The notes: generated from the sequence alone by a model not told the origin. A stretch of DNA of 64,000 nt from Gluconobacter cadivus (GCF_015244745.1 NZ_JABCQI010000001.1:1-64000), one strand, 5' to 3'. Shown: positions 9,125 to 18,698, counted from the first letter of the stretch. Translations and numbers: made by a program.

Positions 9125-9552
9125 TCCTGCGCTGATCTGAGAGCGGTGATGACCGGGCGCAGGAACATTTCTGCGCCCGTTTTCTTTTCAGGGTCTGAAC
9201 AGAATTGCCGTATAAGGCTTCCCAAAACGTATTGAGAAGCATTCTTAATAATAACAAACCTCATTGCACGAACATCCCGACGACTACTCGCGTTCCCTCA
9301 AAGATTCCCGACAATAGAGCATCGTCGAACTCTTCACGATTTTTCGGGAACCATAATAAGATAACAAGCGTTTTCGCTTTCTATCCTTTCGCGATATCGT
9401 CCGAAAACTTTACTTTTCATGGGATTATTTACCGATAATCAGCTCTTCACGGTTGCATGATCACGCGACGTCTGTAGGTTGCAGACCTCTGTAAGGTGAC
9501 ACTGATCACGGTCATGTCATCCGTCTCGAGTGTATGCGAAGAGTGATCCTAC
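9125..9552. other. Intergenic region between lldP and sldS
   Basis: About 430 bases. It holds the lldP terminator, a near-palindrome TTGAGAAGCATTCTTAA at 9232-9248 that loosely resembles Fur-type sites, and TGATCACG repeated at 9458-9465 and 9503-9510 upstream of sldS. An open frame at 9205-9438 has no protein-like composition. Confidence 0.5.
9154..9188 (+). terminator. Intrinsic terminator of lldP
   Basis: A perfect 9-bp stem CGGGCGCAG / CTGCGCCCG with an 8-base loop is followed by TTTTTCTTTTC. Confidence 0.9.
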
Positions 9553-10170
9553 ATGACGAAAGATCGTCACTGCCCTCTTGTTGACCTCCATACGTCCTCC
9601 CCCAATGCCATGCGCCTGAACCGGCTGACGCGGATGTCGCGTCGCGATACGCTGATGACAGGCATGGCGGGTGTGGGCGTTCTGGCGGTTGGAAATGTCG
9701 TGGCCGCAGAGCCTGCGACTGGCGCCGAGCCTGAACTTGAGCGCTTCATGAAGGTGTCAACGCGCCTGACCGATCGCGCCTGTCTTGATCCCCGGATCGG
9801 AAAGGCACTGTACGAGCGCATTCTCCAGTCCGGCCCGGAGCTTAAAGCCCAGCTTTCGAAGCTCGCGACGCTTCTTGAGAGCGGGAATTATGAAAATGCC
9901 TCCGCCTTCGCCAAGGCCGCCGAACAGGCCGACCCGGCGTTCAAGGACGTCATTCATGACATCATGACCGGCTGGTATCGCGGGGTCGCGGACGGCAAGG
10001 TCGTGGTCTATCGCTCCGCCCTGATGTTCGACGTCACCAAGGACGCGATCTATCCCAAGACCTATGCCGCGGGCGGCCCGTTCTACTGGACGACCCAGCC
10101 CCCTGAAGTCGACAAGCCGACAGGCGCGCCTGCGCTGTCGCCGTCCAAGTTCGACGTGGAACCTACCTGA
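9553..10170 (+). CDS. sldS: FAD-dependent sorbitol dehydrogenase, small subunit
   Basis: The protein has 205 residues. A twin-arginine signal (MSRRDTLMTGMAGVGVLAVG) lies about 30 residues in, so a shorter start closer to it is also possible. The rest matches the gluconate 2-dehydrogenase subunit 3 family, the small chaperone-like subunit that carries the folded flavoprotein through the Tat system. PFYWTTQPPEVDKP near the end is typical. It is followed by the large and cytochrome subunits. The operon is assigned to sorbitol rather than gluconate oxidation by large-subunit length and by the glp and ribokinase neighbours, as remembered from G. oxydans. Gluconate or 2-ketogluconate as substrate cannot be excluded. 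Confidence 0.82.
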   Translation: MTKDRHCPLVDLHTSSPNAMRLNRLTRMSRRDTLMTGMAGVGVLAVGNVVAAEPATGAEPELERFMKVSTRLTDRACLDPRIGKALYERILQSGPELKAQLSKLATLLESGNYENASAFAKAAEQADPAFKDVIHDIMTGWYRGVADGKVVVYRSALMFDVTKDAIYPKTYAAGGPFYWTTQPPEVDKPTGAPALSPSKFDVEPT

Positions 10171-10190
10171 GAGCGGGAACAGCATCTCTT

Positions 10191-11828
10191 ATGTCTTCTG
10201 ATCAGAATCTCTCCGCCGATGTCGTGATCGTCGGATCCGGCGTGGCTGGCAGTTCCATTGCGAACGAACTGGCGCGTGCGGGCATTTCCGTCATCGTGCT
10301 GGAAGCCGGGCCTCGTGTGGACCGGCAGCATTTCGTGGATAATTTCCGCAATCTGGAAAACAAGCCGTCCTACCAAGGCCCCTTCCCGTCCACGCCTTGG
10401 GCCGTACATCCGCCCAACCAGATGACGCCGAACCAGTATCTGCATACAAGCGGCCCGAACGCGGAGGCCTATCAGCAGGTCTATCTGCGGATGATGGGTG
10501 GCACGACCTGGCACTGGGCCGGTTGTGCATGGCGTTATCTGCCATCGGATTTCGAGCTTAAGACCCGCTATGGGCAGGGCCGTGACTGGGCCCTGAAATA
10601 CGACGATCTCGAGCCGTTTTATTATCAGGCCGAAGTCATGATGGGCGTGTGCGGCCCTGATCCGAAGGTCGAGGATCTGGGCTCCCCCCGCCAGCAGCCC
10701 TATCCGATGGAAGCACTGCCGATTTCCTATGCGGCCCAGCAGTTCCGCAAGCTTATCACGGAAAAGACACCGTATCGCGTCGTGCATGAGCCACAGGCTC
10801 GCAACACGCGACCCTATGACGGCCGTCCGACCTGCGAGGGACACAACAATTGCATGCCGATCTGCCCGATCGGGGCGATGTATAACGGCGGCTATTCCGT
10901 CTATCACGCCGAGGCTGCCGGGGCGAAGTTCGTACCCAATGCTGTGGTTTATAAAATTGAGCGTGACAGCGCGAACAAGAAGGTAACGGCCGTTCACTAT
11001 TACGATCCGGACAAAGGATCGCACCGCGTGACGGGCAAGTATTTCGTGATCGCAGCGCACTGCATCGAGACAGCCAAGCTGCTGCTGGTTTCGGCCGATG
11101 AGCAGAGCCCAGATGGTATCGCCAACAGTTCGGGCCATGTTGGCCGGAACATGATGGATCATACCGGCGTTCAGGTGACGTTCATCAGCGGCGACAAGGC
11201 CCTTTGGCCGGGACGTGGCCCGCTTGAGACCAACGTGATCGACAATTTCCGCGATGGCGACTGGCGTGGCGATCGGGGTGCATATCTTGTGCATATGGTT
11301 GACGACAATCAGGTCGATTTCGCAACGCAGCTTGCGATTTCAAAGGGGTATGTCGGCAAGGATCTGGAAGATCAGATCCGCTATCTGGCTTCCCACACCG
11401 TCCGTCTGTTCAGCCACAACGAGGCCCTGCCCGATCCGGACAACCGTCTGACGCTCAGCAAGACGCATAAGGACGCGCTCGGCATTCCGCACCCGGATGT
11501 CTATTACAAGCTGCCGGAGTACACGGTCCGCAGTTGCGAGCATACGCGCGGACTGTTCAAGGACCTCATCGGCCTGATGCATGGCACAGATGAGCAGTGG
11601 ACGCCGGGCTATTTCCCGCAGGATCATCCCTCGGGTAGCACCATCATGGGCGTAGATCCCAAGGACTCCGTGGTGGACGGCCATTGCCGGACGCATGACC
11701 ACGAGAACCTGTTCATCGCAAGTTCGTCCGTGTTCTCCACGGTCGGAACCGGAAACATCACCCTCACCGTCGCAGCCCTTGCGCTTCGTGTTGCCGATAC
11801 GCTGAAAAAAGAACTGCTCCATGCCTGA
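10191..11828 (+). CDS. sldL: FAD-dependent sorbitol dehydrogenase, large flavoprotein subunit
   Basis: The protein has 545 residues and belongs to the GMC oxidoreductase superfamily. The FAD-binding dinucleotide fold VIVGSGVAGSSIANELA is at the N-terminus, with LRMMGGTTWHWAG close by. Three cysteines (Cys215, Cys221, Cys225) in CEGHNNCMPIC correspond to the 3Fe-4S ligands known from bacterial FAD-glucose dehydrogenases. The C-terminus has HPSGSTIMG and GTGNITLT with the catalytic His/Asn pair. It has no signal of its own and presumably crosses the membrane with the small subunit. It oxidises a polyol, probably D-sorbitol to L-sorbose, on the periplasmic side and passes electrons to the cytochrome subunit. 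It overlaps sldC by 8 bases. Confidence 0.88.
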   Translation: MSSDQNLSADVVIVGSGVAGSSIANELARAGISVIVLEAGPRVDRQHFVDNFRNLENKPSYQGPFPSTPWAVHPPNQMTPNQYLHTSGPNAEAYQQVYLRMMGGTTWHWAGCAWRYLPSDFELKTRYGQGRDWALKYDDLEPFYYQAEVMMGVCGPDPKVEDLGSPRQQPYPMEALPISYAAQQFRKLITEKTPYRVVHEPQARNTRPYDGRPTCEGHNNCMPICPIGAMYNGGYSVYHAEAAGAKFVPNAVVYKIERDSANKKVTAVHYYDPDKGSHRVTGKYFVIAAHCIETAKLLLVSADEQSPDGIANSSGHVGRNMMDHTGVQVTFISGDKALWPGRGPLETNVIDNFRDGDWRGDRGAYLVHMVDDNQVDFATQLAISKGYVGKDLEDQIRYLASHTVRLFSHNEALPDPDNRLTLSKTHKDALGIPHPDVYYKLPEYTVRSCEHTRGLFKDLIGLMHGTDEQWTPGYFPQDHPSGSTIMGVDPKDSVVDGHCRTHDHENLFIASSSVFSTVGTGNITLTVAALALRVADTLKKELLHA

Positions 11829-13137
11829 TTTCAAAACCGTTTTCTGGTCTTTTCTTGTTGGTGGAACGGTTCTGGGCGGACTGTCTTCTTTCGCTGCGCG
11901 GGCGGCGGATGTGGATCAGGATGTCATGAACCGTGGCGCCTATCTCGCCACGGCTGCGGACTGCATCGCCTGCCACACCAAGCCGGGCGGTACACCGTTC
12001 GCCGGTGGGCTGAAGATCGCAACGCCCATGGGCGACATCATTTCCACGAACATCACGCCCGATGCCGATCATGGGATCGGCCAATACTCGGAACATGATT
12101 TCGAGCAGGCACTCCGCAAGGGCAAGCGGCGCGATGGCGCAAACCTCTACCCGGTCATGCCGTATGTTTCCTATGCGGCCCTGACGGATCAGGACGTTCA
12201 CGCGCTTTATGTGTGGTTCATGAGCGGCGTCAAACCTGTCGCGCAGACACCGCCCGCCACGCAACTCAGCTTTCCGAGCAATATCCGCCTGACGCTGTCA
12301 GGCTGGAACATGCTGGCAGGAACCGAGACGCAGGAAACGGGTGATTCGGCGAATTATGACAAGATGCGGCGTGGCCGGTATCTGGCCATTGCGCTCGAAC
12401 ATTGCGGAACCTGCCACACACCGCGCAACGTCATGCTGATGGAGAAGTCAGACCAGTATCTGGCGGGCAGCCCGCTGTCCGGCTGGTACGCTCCGAACAT
12501 CACCCCCAGCAAAACAGGCGGGATCGGAGACTGGAGCGAGGACGATCTTGTCCAGTATCTGCACACTGGTCGGGTCAAGGGCAGAAGTCAGGCAGCCGGA
12601 CCGATGGGGGAAGCTGTCGAACACAGCACGAGCCATCTGACGGATGCGGATCTGCATGCGCTGGCGGCATTTGTTCTTCAGGTGAAAGCGATCGACGATT
12701 CTTCCGAACACCAACCGCGCGACGGTTTTGGCAAGGCGAACGACATTCCCGACCTGCGTTCGGGCAACCTGACGCGGATCGACAACCTGTCGCAGAAAGC
12801 CCCGGAAAACCTGTTCGATGCCAACTGTGCCGCCTGTCACGGGCAGAACGGCGCGGGCACCGTCGATCAGTATGCGCCGTCGCTTTACAAAAACTCCGTG
12901 GTTGGTGCGGGCCGTCCGGACAATCTGATCATGACAATCCTGACGGGTGTGAACCGCAAGACGGCGGATGGTCATGCCAGCATGCCGGCGTTCGGCAGCA
13001 CTTCAGATGTGCAGCGTCTGGATGATACGGAAGTCGCGAGTCTTGTGAACTATGTCAATAAGACCTTCGGTAGCGGCACCTATACCGTGACCGCGGATCA
13101 GGTCGCAAAGGTTCGCAAGGACCACACTCCGCACTGA
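11821..13137 (+). CDS. sldC: Sorbitol dehydrogenase cytochrome c subunit (triheme)
   Basis: The protein has 438 residues with a Sec signal peptide ending near AARA. Three heme-attachment sites are present: CIACH (48-52), CGTCH (195-199) and CAACH (336-340). This is the alcohol dehydrogenase/SLDH-type triheme cytochrome that accepts electrons from the flavoprotein and reduces ubiquinone at the periplasmic membrane face. ATGCCTGA overlaps the sldL stop, so translation is coupled. A very strong terminator follows. Confidence 0.92.
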   Translation: MPDFKTVFWSFLVGGTVLGGLSSFAARAADVDQDVMNRGAYLATAADCIACHTKPGGTPFAGGLKIATPMGDIISTNITPDADHGIGQYSEHDFEQALRKGKRRDGANLYPVMPYVSYAALTDQDVHALYVWFMSGVKPVAQTPPATQLSFPSNIRLTLSGWNMLAGTETQETGDSANYDKMRRGRYLAIALEHCGTCHTPRNVMLMEKSDQYLAGSPLSGWYAPNITPSKTGGIGDWSEDDLVQYLHTGRVKGRSQAAGPMGEAVEHSTSHLTDADLHALAAFVLQVKAIDDSSEHQPRDGFGKANDIPDLRSGNLTRIDNLSQKAPENLFDANCAACHGQNGAGTVDQYAPSLYKNSVVGAGRPDNLIMTILTGVNRKTADGHASMPAFGSTSDVQRLDDTEVASLVNYVNKTFGSGTYTVTADQVAKVRKDHTPH

Positions 13138-13158
13138 GCGCCACCAGTCACGGGCAAC

Positions 13159-13205
13159 GATAAAAAAAGGGGAGATGGACCAGATCCACCTCCCCTTTTT
13201 TTATC
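13159..13205. terminator. Strong bidirectional terminator after sldSLC
   Basis: Two 21-base arms (13159-13179 and 13185-13205) pair with one mismatch. The structure starts with seven A and ends with seven T around a GGGGAG/CTCCCC core. It can stop transcription from sldC and from the convergent small membrane protein gene. Confidence 0.93.
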
Positions 13206-13219
13206 GAGAAAACTGCGGG

Positions 13220-13474
13220 TCAGCCTTCGCTGGAAGGGCGCTTTGTCAGCCGCAGCAGGAAATACGGCACGAAGAAATAGAGCGCGATCACGACCATGAG
13301 CGGTTTGAGAAGCCAGTTCATGTTCTGGTGCAGCAGCGACTGGCTGAGAAGATTGCTCAGACCCATCATGCAGATCACCGAGAAAAGGCAGGCCAGATTG
13401 GCAAAAAATCCACGATCGCCGTTGATCTCGCGCAGTTGCTGAAAAAACGACCTGGACTGCGGCGCAACGCTCAT
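13220..13474 (-). CDS. Small two-helix membrane protein, unknown
   Basis: The protein has 84 residues from ATG 13474, chosen because AGGAAG lies 9 bases upstream; the frame is open to 13522. After a polar N-terminus, two membrane segments are visible (FFANLACLFSVICMMGLSNLL and LLKPLMVVIALYFFVPYFLL), and the tail is basic. I do not recognise the family. It lies alone between two terminators, convergent with sldC. Confidence 0.6.
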   Translation of the reverse strand: MSVAPQSRSFFQQLREINGDRGFFANLACLFSVICMMGLSNLLSQSLLHQNMNWLLKPLMVVIALYFFVPYFLLRLTKRPSSEG

Positions 13475-13610
13475 GAGGGCATACTTCCTGTTCGTCGGCA
13501 GAGCATAGGAAAAGCACGCCACTCGTGGTTTTCATGCTGCCGGGCGGTGGGGAAGGATACTGCCAAGTTCGGCAGGATCAAAGCCTCAACTCGATGAAGC
13601 AGAGCTATTG

Positions 13611-13644
13611 AAAAAAACCGGCGCCTTTATGGGGCACCGGTTTT
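13611..13644 (-). terminator. Intrinsic terminator of the glp operon
   Basis: On the minus strand a 12-bp stem (core ACCGGTGCC / GGCGCCGGT, one mismatch) is followed by seven T. It starts 17 bases after the glpK stop codon. Confidence 0.9.
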
Positions 13645-13661
13645 CAGAAGTTATTGACCGC

Positions 13662-15200
13662 TCAAGCAGCCTGACTGGAGACCGCAGCAACTGTCGCGGG
13701 CGCGGCCGCAGCAGGAGGCGTCAGCGTGCGACGGACGGCATCATGCCAGCCATCGATCATGATGCGACGCTGTGCCGGGTCCATCTTCGGTGCGAAAACG
13801 CGCTCCTGTTTCCAGGTCGCCGCAACTTCGTCCAGACTCTTCCACAGCCCGACCTGCAATCCGGCAAGGAAGGCTGCCCCAAGAGCCGTGGTCTCGATAT
13901 TGACCGGACGCTCAACCTCGGCCTTGAGCATGGAGGACAAGAACTGGGCAAACCAGTCGTTGACTGCCATGCCACCATCAATCCGCAGGATGCTCGTGCG
14001 CATGGCACCGTCCTCGCGCATGGCGCGGATCAGATCATAGGTCTGATAGGCCACGGATTCCAGCATGGCACGGGCGATATGCGCCTGCGTGGAGCCGAGC
14101 GTCAGGCCACAGATCAGGCCGCGCGCATCAGGGTCCCAGTGCGGAGCGCCAAGGCCCACGAAGGCCGGGACCATATACACGCCGTGGCTGTCCGGGATGC
14201 GGGTTGCCATGTCGTCTGTCTGGGAGGCATGCGTGATCAGTTGCAGGCCATCACGCAGCCACTTGATGCCTGCGCCCGCCACGAAAATGGAGCCTTCCAG
14301 CGCGTAGAAGGTCTTGCCGCCGATGCGATAGGCGATTGTGGTCAGCAGGCGATTGTTGGACATGATGGGCTTTTCGCCGGTGTTGAGCAGCATGAAGCAG
14401 CCCGTACCGTAAGTCGCCTTGGCCATGCCTTCATGGAAGCATGCCTGTCCGATGACAGCGGCATGCTGGTCGCCTGCCATGCCGCCAATCGCGATTTTTT
14501 CCCCGAACAGCTTGGCTTCCGTCTCACCAAAATCGCTGCTGTTGTCACAGACTTCCGGCAGAAGGGCGCGCGGGACGTTGAAAAGCTCCAGAAGTTCATC
14601 ATCCCACTGCTGGGTATGGATGTTGAACAGAGACGTGCGGCAGGCATTGGTAATGTCGGTCGCGTGCTTGCGTCCGCCCGTCAGGCGCCACAGCAGGAAA
14701 CAGTCGATCGTGCCTGCTGCGAGTTCTCCGGCTTCCGCACGGCGGCGCGCATCGGGGACGTGATCGAGAAGCCAGGCAATCTTGCTGGCCGAGAAATACG
14801 GATCCAGCAGCAGTCCGGTTTTGTCCCGAACAACGGCTTCCTTGCCCTGCTGACGCAGGAGGCTGCACTCATGGGCCGTCCGGCGATCCTGCCAGACGAG
14901 CGCGCGGTGGATGGGACGGCCCGTCTCACGATCCCAGATCACGATAGTTTCGCGCTGGTTGGTAATGCCCAAAGCCGCAATCCGCTCTGGCCCGCCCACT
15001 TCATCGATGGTCTCCCGCGCCGTGGCCAATACATCGCGCCAGATGTCTTCGACGTCATGCTCCACCCAGCCGGGTTCGGGATAATGCTGCGGAAACTCAC
15101 GGCGGGAGATGGCCAGCGCCTGCGCATCCTTTCCGAAAACGATGCTGCGGGTCGAAGTCGTGCCCTGATCGATGGCGAGGATGCAGTCTTTCTTGTTCAT
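13662..15200 (-). CDS. glpK: Glycerol kinase
   Basis: The protein has 512 residues from ATG 15200; GGAG lies 9 bases upstream, and an in-frame GTG at 15209 is less likely. FGGY-kinase features are clear: [17 protein letters not shown] phosphate loop, [26 protein letters not shown], and [17 protein letters not shown] in the C-terminal ATPase lobe. It phosphorylates glycerol to sn-glycerol 3-phosphate in the cytosol. It is the last gene of glpR-glpD-glpF-glpK. The extreme C-terminus is an Ala-rich tail of about 15 residues, unlike E. coli GlpK. Confidence 0.97.
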   Translation of the reverse strand: MNKKDCILAIDQGTTSTRSIVFGKDAQALAISRREFPQHYPEPGWVEHDVEDIWRDVLATARETIDEVGGPERIAALGITNQRETIVIWDRETGRPIHRALVWQDRRTAHECSLLRQQGKEAVVRDKTGLLLDPYFSASKIAWLLDHVPDARRRAEAGELAAGTIDCFLLWRLTGGRKHATDITNACRTSLFNIHTQQWDDELLELFNVPRALLPEVCDNSSDFGETEAKLFGEKIAIGGMAGDQHAAVIGQACFHEGMAKATYGTGCFMLLNTGEKPIMSNNRLLTTIAYRIGGKTFYALEGSIFVAGAGIKWLRDGLQLITHASQTDDMATRIPDSHGVYMVPAFVGLGAPHWDPDARGLICGLTLGSTQAHIARAMLESVAYQTYDLIRAMREDGAMRTSILRIDGGMAVNDWFAQFLSSMLKAEVERPVNIETTALGAAFLAGLQVGLWKSLDEVAATWKQERVFAPKMDPAQRRIMIDGWHDAVRRTLTPPAAAAPATVAAVSSQAA

Positions 15201-15243
15201 GATGGACACTCCACTAAAGGTTCAAAAAATTTCAGACTGATTT

Positions 15244-16140
15244 TCAGGACACTCTGTTGACGACCGGGAAAGCAGGATCGCCAGGATTGGACACGACCAG
15301 AACCGGCTCGGCGGGATTGATCCCCTCGGGCGCCACGATGACCGCCTGTTCCAGATAGCGCGGCATGAACGGGCGCAGGCCGAACTGATAGAGTGCAGCA
15401 CCGATCGGTCCACCGATCAGAGGAGCAACGATGGGCACCCAGAAGTAGTTGCCCGGTGCCGGCAGTGCGCTCTGTCCCCAACCCGCAAAAAAGCAGAACA
15501 GACGCGGGCCAAAGTCACGGGCCGGATTGATCGCCCAGGCGTCCAGATAGCCACAGGACGCGCCGATGATTGCCACCAGCAGACCGATGATCAACGCGCT
15601 CGAATTGGCCTGCGGAGCCTGCGTGTTGTACTGGCAGGTGATCGCGAAAATCCCGAAAACCAGAACAGCCGTCAGAACCAGCTCGTCCCAGAACGCATGC
15701 GACACCGTGACGAAATCACCGGGATGGGTGAAGAATACACCCGAAGCACCACCGTCGACGGCGCGCGTCAGGTTATGCGCCAGATTGAAATGGTCGATAA
15801 CCGGGACATAAAGCGAGTAAACTACCGCTGCACCGGCACAACCACCCAGAACTTGAGCGCTAATGTACGGAAGCACTTTTTTCCACGAGAAGCCGCGGAA
15901 CATGGCCAGAGACAGCGTGACAGCCGGGTTCGCATGCGTTCCGCTGATCGCGCCGGTGGCATAAATCGCCACCGTCACACCCAGACCCCAGACGATACAC
16001 ACGCCCCAATAGGCCGTTTTGTACGGACTGGGATCGTAGAGCGAGTACATGGCCGCAACGCCGTCTCCGAAGAGAATGATGATTGCGACTGCGAAGAACT
16101 CCGCGAGGAGCTCACCGAGATAACGTCTGTTTTCTGACAT
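15244..16140 (-). CDS. glpF: Glycerol facilitator (aquaglyceroporin)
   Basis: The protein has 298 residues. Both NPA boxes of the MIP family are present: GTHANPAVTLSLA in the first half and AINPARDFGPRLF in the second, where Asp after NPAR indicates a glycerol-conducting pore. Six hydrophobic segments are visible. It admits glycerol passively through the inner membrane and works with glycerol kinase, encoded 43 bases downstream. It is longer than E. coli GlpF (281) because of a hydrophilic C-terminal extension. Confidence 0.95.
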   Translation of the reverse strand: MSENRRYLGELLAEFFAVAIIILFGDGVAAMYSLYDPSPYKTAYWGVCIVWGLGVTVAIYATGAISGTHANPAVTLSLAMFRGFSWKKVLPYISAQVLGGCAGAAVVYSLYVPVIDHFNLAHNLTRAVDGGASGVFFTHPGDFVTVSHAFWDELVLTAVLVFGIFAITCQYNTQAPQANSSALIIGLLVAIIGASCGYLDAWAINPARDFGPRLFCFFAGWGQSALPAPGNYFWVPIVAPLIGGPIGAALYQFGLRPFMPRYLEQAVIVAPEGINPAEPVLVVSNPGDPAFPVVNRVS

Positions 16141-16176
16141 GACTGATATCCGCCATGAAAAATGAAGTAAAAATGG

Positions 16177-17757
16177 TCAGGCGACGTTCTGCCGCACGAC
16201 CTGATCGGGATTGGCAACGGAGGCGACGACCGCTGGCAGACGTCCCTCGACATAGGTCTGAAGGGCCGCGCGACCAGCATCATTAACGAACAAACCAAGC
16301 CGTGAGCGACGCCACAGGATGTCCTCGGCGGTGCGGGCCCATTCGTTGTCGATCAGGTAATCCACTTCCCGCGCGCTGAGCGTGTCGCCGAACATCTGAC
16401 CCATGCCTTCCGCATCTGCAGTGGCGATTTCATAAGCCCGGAGCCCGTAATTGCGCATCAGACGCCACGAACTGCGCTCGGAAAGATGCGGCGCGTATCC
16501 ACGGAAGCGACGAAGCTGTGCGTCGAAATCCTTCGGCGCGAACTCTCCTCCGGGAAGCGGGGTGCCATCCGTCCAGCCCGGCTTGTGCAGGACGGGGAGA
16601 TGCGGCGCGAGCTTCTCGACGGCATGTTCGGCCAGCTTGCGGAAAGTCGTGATCTTACCGCCGAAAACGGACAGGATCGGCGCGGCCGTCGCATCCACAT
16701 CCAGCACATAATCACGCGTCACGGCCGAGGCATTGCCCGAATTGTCGTCATAGAGCGGGCGCACGCCTGCGTAGGTCCAGACGACATCATCGGGGCTGAC
16801 GGTTTTCGTGAAATAGCGGTTTACGCTCTCGCACAGATAGCTGATTTCCTCAGGCGAGATGTCGACCTTCCCCGGATCCTTCTCCCACGGAACATCCGTG
16901 GTGCCGATCAGGGTGAAGTCCTGCTCGTAGGGAATGGCGAAGACGATCCGCTTGTCCGGGTTCTGGAAGATGTAGGCCTGCGAACCCTCAAAGACGCGCG
17001 GAACCACGATGTGGCTGCCCTTGACCAGACGTACCTTGTTGCGGCTTGGCACGTTCAGACGGTCCTGAAGCAGTTCCGCCACCCAAGGACCGGCAGCGTT
17101 TACGAGGGCCTTTGCCTGAACCGTGCTCTGCTCGCCCGTCTGGGTGTTTTCGAGCGTGGCGGTCCAGACCTGCGGGCCGCGAACAGCCTTAACGAGACGC
17201 GTGCGGGTCTGGACGTTCGCACCCACGCGCACGGCATCCATGGCGTTGAGAACCACGAGCCGACTGTCCTGCACCCAGCCATCCGAATATTCAAAACCGC
17301 GCACATACTCCGAACGCAGCGGCTTGCCCGCCGGAGCCGAACTCAGATTCAGAGCCTTCGTCTTGGGAAGCGTCATGTTCGGGCACAGATGATCGTACAG
17401 GAACAGCCCCGTACGCAGAAGCCATGCCGGACGCAGCATTTTCGAATGCGGCAGAACGAAGCGCATTGGCCAGATGATGTGCGGTGCGATCTTCAGCAGA
17501 CGCTCACGCTCCATCAGGGCCTCACGGACCAGCCGGAACTCGTAATATTCGAGATAGCGCAGGCCGCCATGAATAAGCTTGGTGCTGGCGGACGATGTAT
17601 GGCTTGCAAGATCATCCTGCTCGACGAGAAGCACATTCGCCCCCCTGCCCGCGGCATCTCTTGCAATTCCGCAGCCATTGATCCCCCCGCCCACAACCAG
17701 AAGGTCGTAGGGCGCGGATGGATTGGCCGAAGATGAAACCTCATGAATCGATGACAT
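16177..17757 (-). CDS. glpD: Glycerol-3-phosphate dehydrogenase (FAD, respiratory)
   Basis: The protein has 526 residues. AGGAG lies 6 bases before ATG 17757, which is preferred over the adjacent ATG at 17760. The Rossmann FAD site LLVVGGGINGCGIARDAAGRG is followed by STKLIHGGLRYLEYYEF, a family signature. The C-terminal domain includes GGKITTFRKLAEHAVEKLA. It is a peripheral inner-membrane enzyme oxidising glycerol 3-phosphate to dihydroxyacetone phosphate and reducing ubiquinone. A long inverted repeat, probably a GlpR operator, lies between glpR and this gene. Confidence 0.97.
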   Translation of the reverse strand: MSSIHEVSSSANPSAPYDLLVVGGGINGCGIARDAAGRGANVLLVEQDDLASHTSSASTKLIHGGLRYLEYYEFRLVREALMERERLLKIAPHIIWPMRFVLPHSKMLRPAWLLRTGLFLYDHLCPNMTLPKTKALNLSSAPAGKPLRSEYVRGFEYSDGWVQDSRLVVLNAMDAVRVGANVQTRTRLVKAVRGPQVWTATLENTQTGEQSTVQAKALVNAAGPWVAELLQDRLNVPSRNKVRLVKGSHIVVPRVFEGSQAYIFQNPDKRIVFAIPYEQDFTLIGTTDVPWEKDPGKVDISPEEISYLCESVNRYFTKTVSPDDVVWTYAGVRPLYDDNSGNASAVTRDYVLDVDATAAPILSVFGGKITTFRKLAEHAVEKLAPHLPVLHKPGWTDGTPLPGGEFAPKDFDAQLRRFRGYAPHLSERSSWRLMRNYGLRAYEIATADAEGMGQMFGDTLSAREVDYLIDNEWARTAEDILWRRSRLGLFVNDAGRAALQTYVEGRLPAVVASVANPDQVVRQNVA

Positions 17758-17776
17758 CATAATCTCCTGTCATCAC

Positions 17777-17811
17777 GCTCCAAAACGAGCGGTCGATGTT
17801 CGTTTTGGAGC
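17777..17811. promoter_or_regulatory. Candidate GlpR operator between glpR and glpD
   Basis: A perfect 12-bp inverted repeat (GCTCCAAAACGA / TCGTTTTGGAGC) with an 11-base spacer. Within it, ATGTTCGTTTT (17796-17806) matches the half-site of E. coli GlpR operators (ATGTTCGWTW) and recurs upstream of glpR. It lies 20 bases before the glpD start. Confidence 0.6.
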
Positions 17812-17875
17812 ATGTTGAGCGATAAAGAAAGGGGTTTATGTGATTCGTAACGCAATAGTGTTAGAAGACGCTGCG

Positions 17876-18661
17876 TTATTCGTGATTTTCAGCCACATGC
17901 AGCGTGACACCCGCAGCATCCAGAAGCCGCTGAAAGGAGTCGGAGACCGGACGGTCCGTGATCAGGTCGTCGATATCCCGCAGATCCCCCACCCTACCCA
18001 GCGGATGGCGCGTGAACTTCGTATGATCGGCCAACAGCAGAACACGACGCGAGTTCCGGATAATTGTCCGTGCGCACTGGATTTCTTCCAGATCGAAATC
18101 CAGCAACGTGCCATCTTCCTCAATCCCGCTGATCCCGATTACGCCGAATTCCGTGCGAAACGAAGACAGGGTTTCAATGGCTGTGGCACCGAGAATGGCG
18201 CCGTCCTGCGGACGCAACTGCCCGCCCGCAATGATGGTATGAAAATCCGTCCGCCCAGAAACAAGCGATGCCACATGCAGATTGTTCGTCACGATCCGCA
18301 AATCCCTGTGGCTTGTCAGAGATCGGGCAAAGGCTTCCGTCGTTGTGCCGATATTGATGAATAAAGACGAACGATCGGGGATCAGGGCCGCCGCATAACG
18401 TCCGATCGCATCCTTGGCAGAGGAATTGAGGATCTGGCGCGCATCGTAATCCAGATTTTCAACCGTAGAGACGGGCGTTGCACCTCCGTGATGGCGGCAC
18501 AGCAGGCCAAGTTCCGCAAGATGGGTCACATCCCGGCGAATGGTCTGAACCGCAACGCTAAAATGCTGTGCCATCTCCTCATTGGCCATGTAGCCCTGAC
18601 TGCGAACCAGACGCACGATCTGGTCCTGTCTTGGACTGGTGGAAGGCGGATCGTGAGGCAT
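17876..18661 (-). CDS. glpR: DeoR-family repressor of the glp operon
   Basis: The protein has 261 residues from ATG 18661. A longer open frame upstream carries no homology-like sequence and would cover the candidate operator. The N-terminal DeoR helix-turn-helix is evident (QDQIVRLVRSQGYMANEEMAQHF and VQTIRRDVTHLAELGLLCRHHGGA). The sugar-phosphate-sensing domain follows (FINIGTTTEAFARSL, IVTNNLHVASLV, GISGIEEDGTLLDFD). It should repress the downstream glpD-glpF-glpK and be released by glycerol 3-phosphate. Its own promoter carries the motif AAAACGAACAT, so autoregulation is likely. Confidence 0.9.
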   Translation of the reverse strand: MPHDPPSTSPRQDQIVRLVRSQGYMANEEMAQHFSVAVQTIRRDVTHLAELGLLCRHHGGATPVSTVENLDYDARQILNSSAKDAIGRYAAALIPDRSSLFINIGTTTEAFARSLTSHRDLRIVTNNLHVASLVSGRTDFHTIIAGGQLRPQDGAILGATAIETLSSFRTEFGVIGISGIEEDGTLLDFDLEEIQCARTIIRNSRRVLLLADHTKFTRHPLGRVGDLRDIDDLITDRPVSDSFQRLLDAAGVTLHVAENHE

Positions 18662-18687
18662 GATGGAATCCGGGCGCGAAATGTAAG

Positions 18688-18698
18688 AAAACGAACAT
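18688..18698 (-). promoter_or_regulatory. Candidate GlpR half-site upstream of glpR
   Basis: AAAACGAACAT is the exact reverse complement of the ATGTTCGTTTT motif inside the inverted repeat upstream of glpD. It is followed by GCGCACAT, a possible imperfect second half. Confidence 0.5.

Noticed and set aside
9232-9248. Possible Fur box TTGAGAAGCATTCTTAA
   Set aside because: The match is loose and no iron gene follows; not reported as a site of its own.
9205-9438. 77-codon frame after lldP
   Set aside because: It begins inside a region of regulatory repeats, has no ribosome-binding site and no protein-like pattern.
10083-11294. Long minus-strand frame over sldL
   Set aside because: It lies opposite the conserved flavoprotein gene and shows no motif of its own.
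13608-15260. 550-codon plus-strand frame over glpK
   Set aside because: It mirrors the glycerol kinase gene and covers its terminator; no family features.
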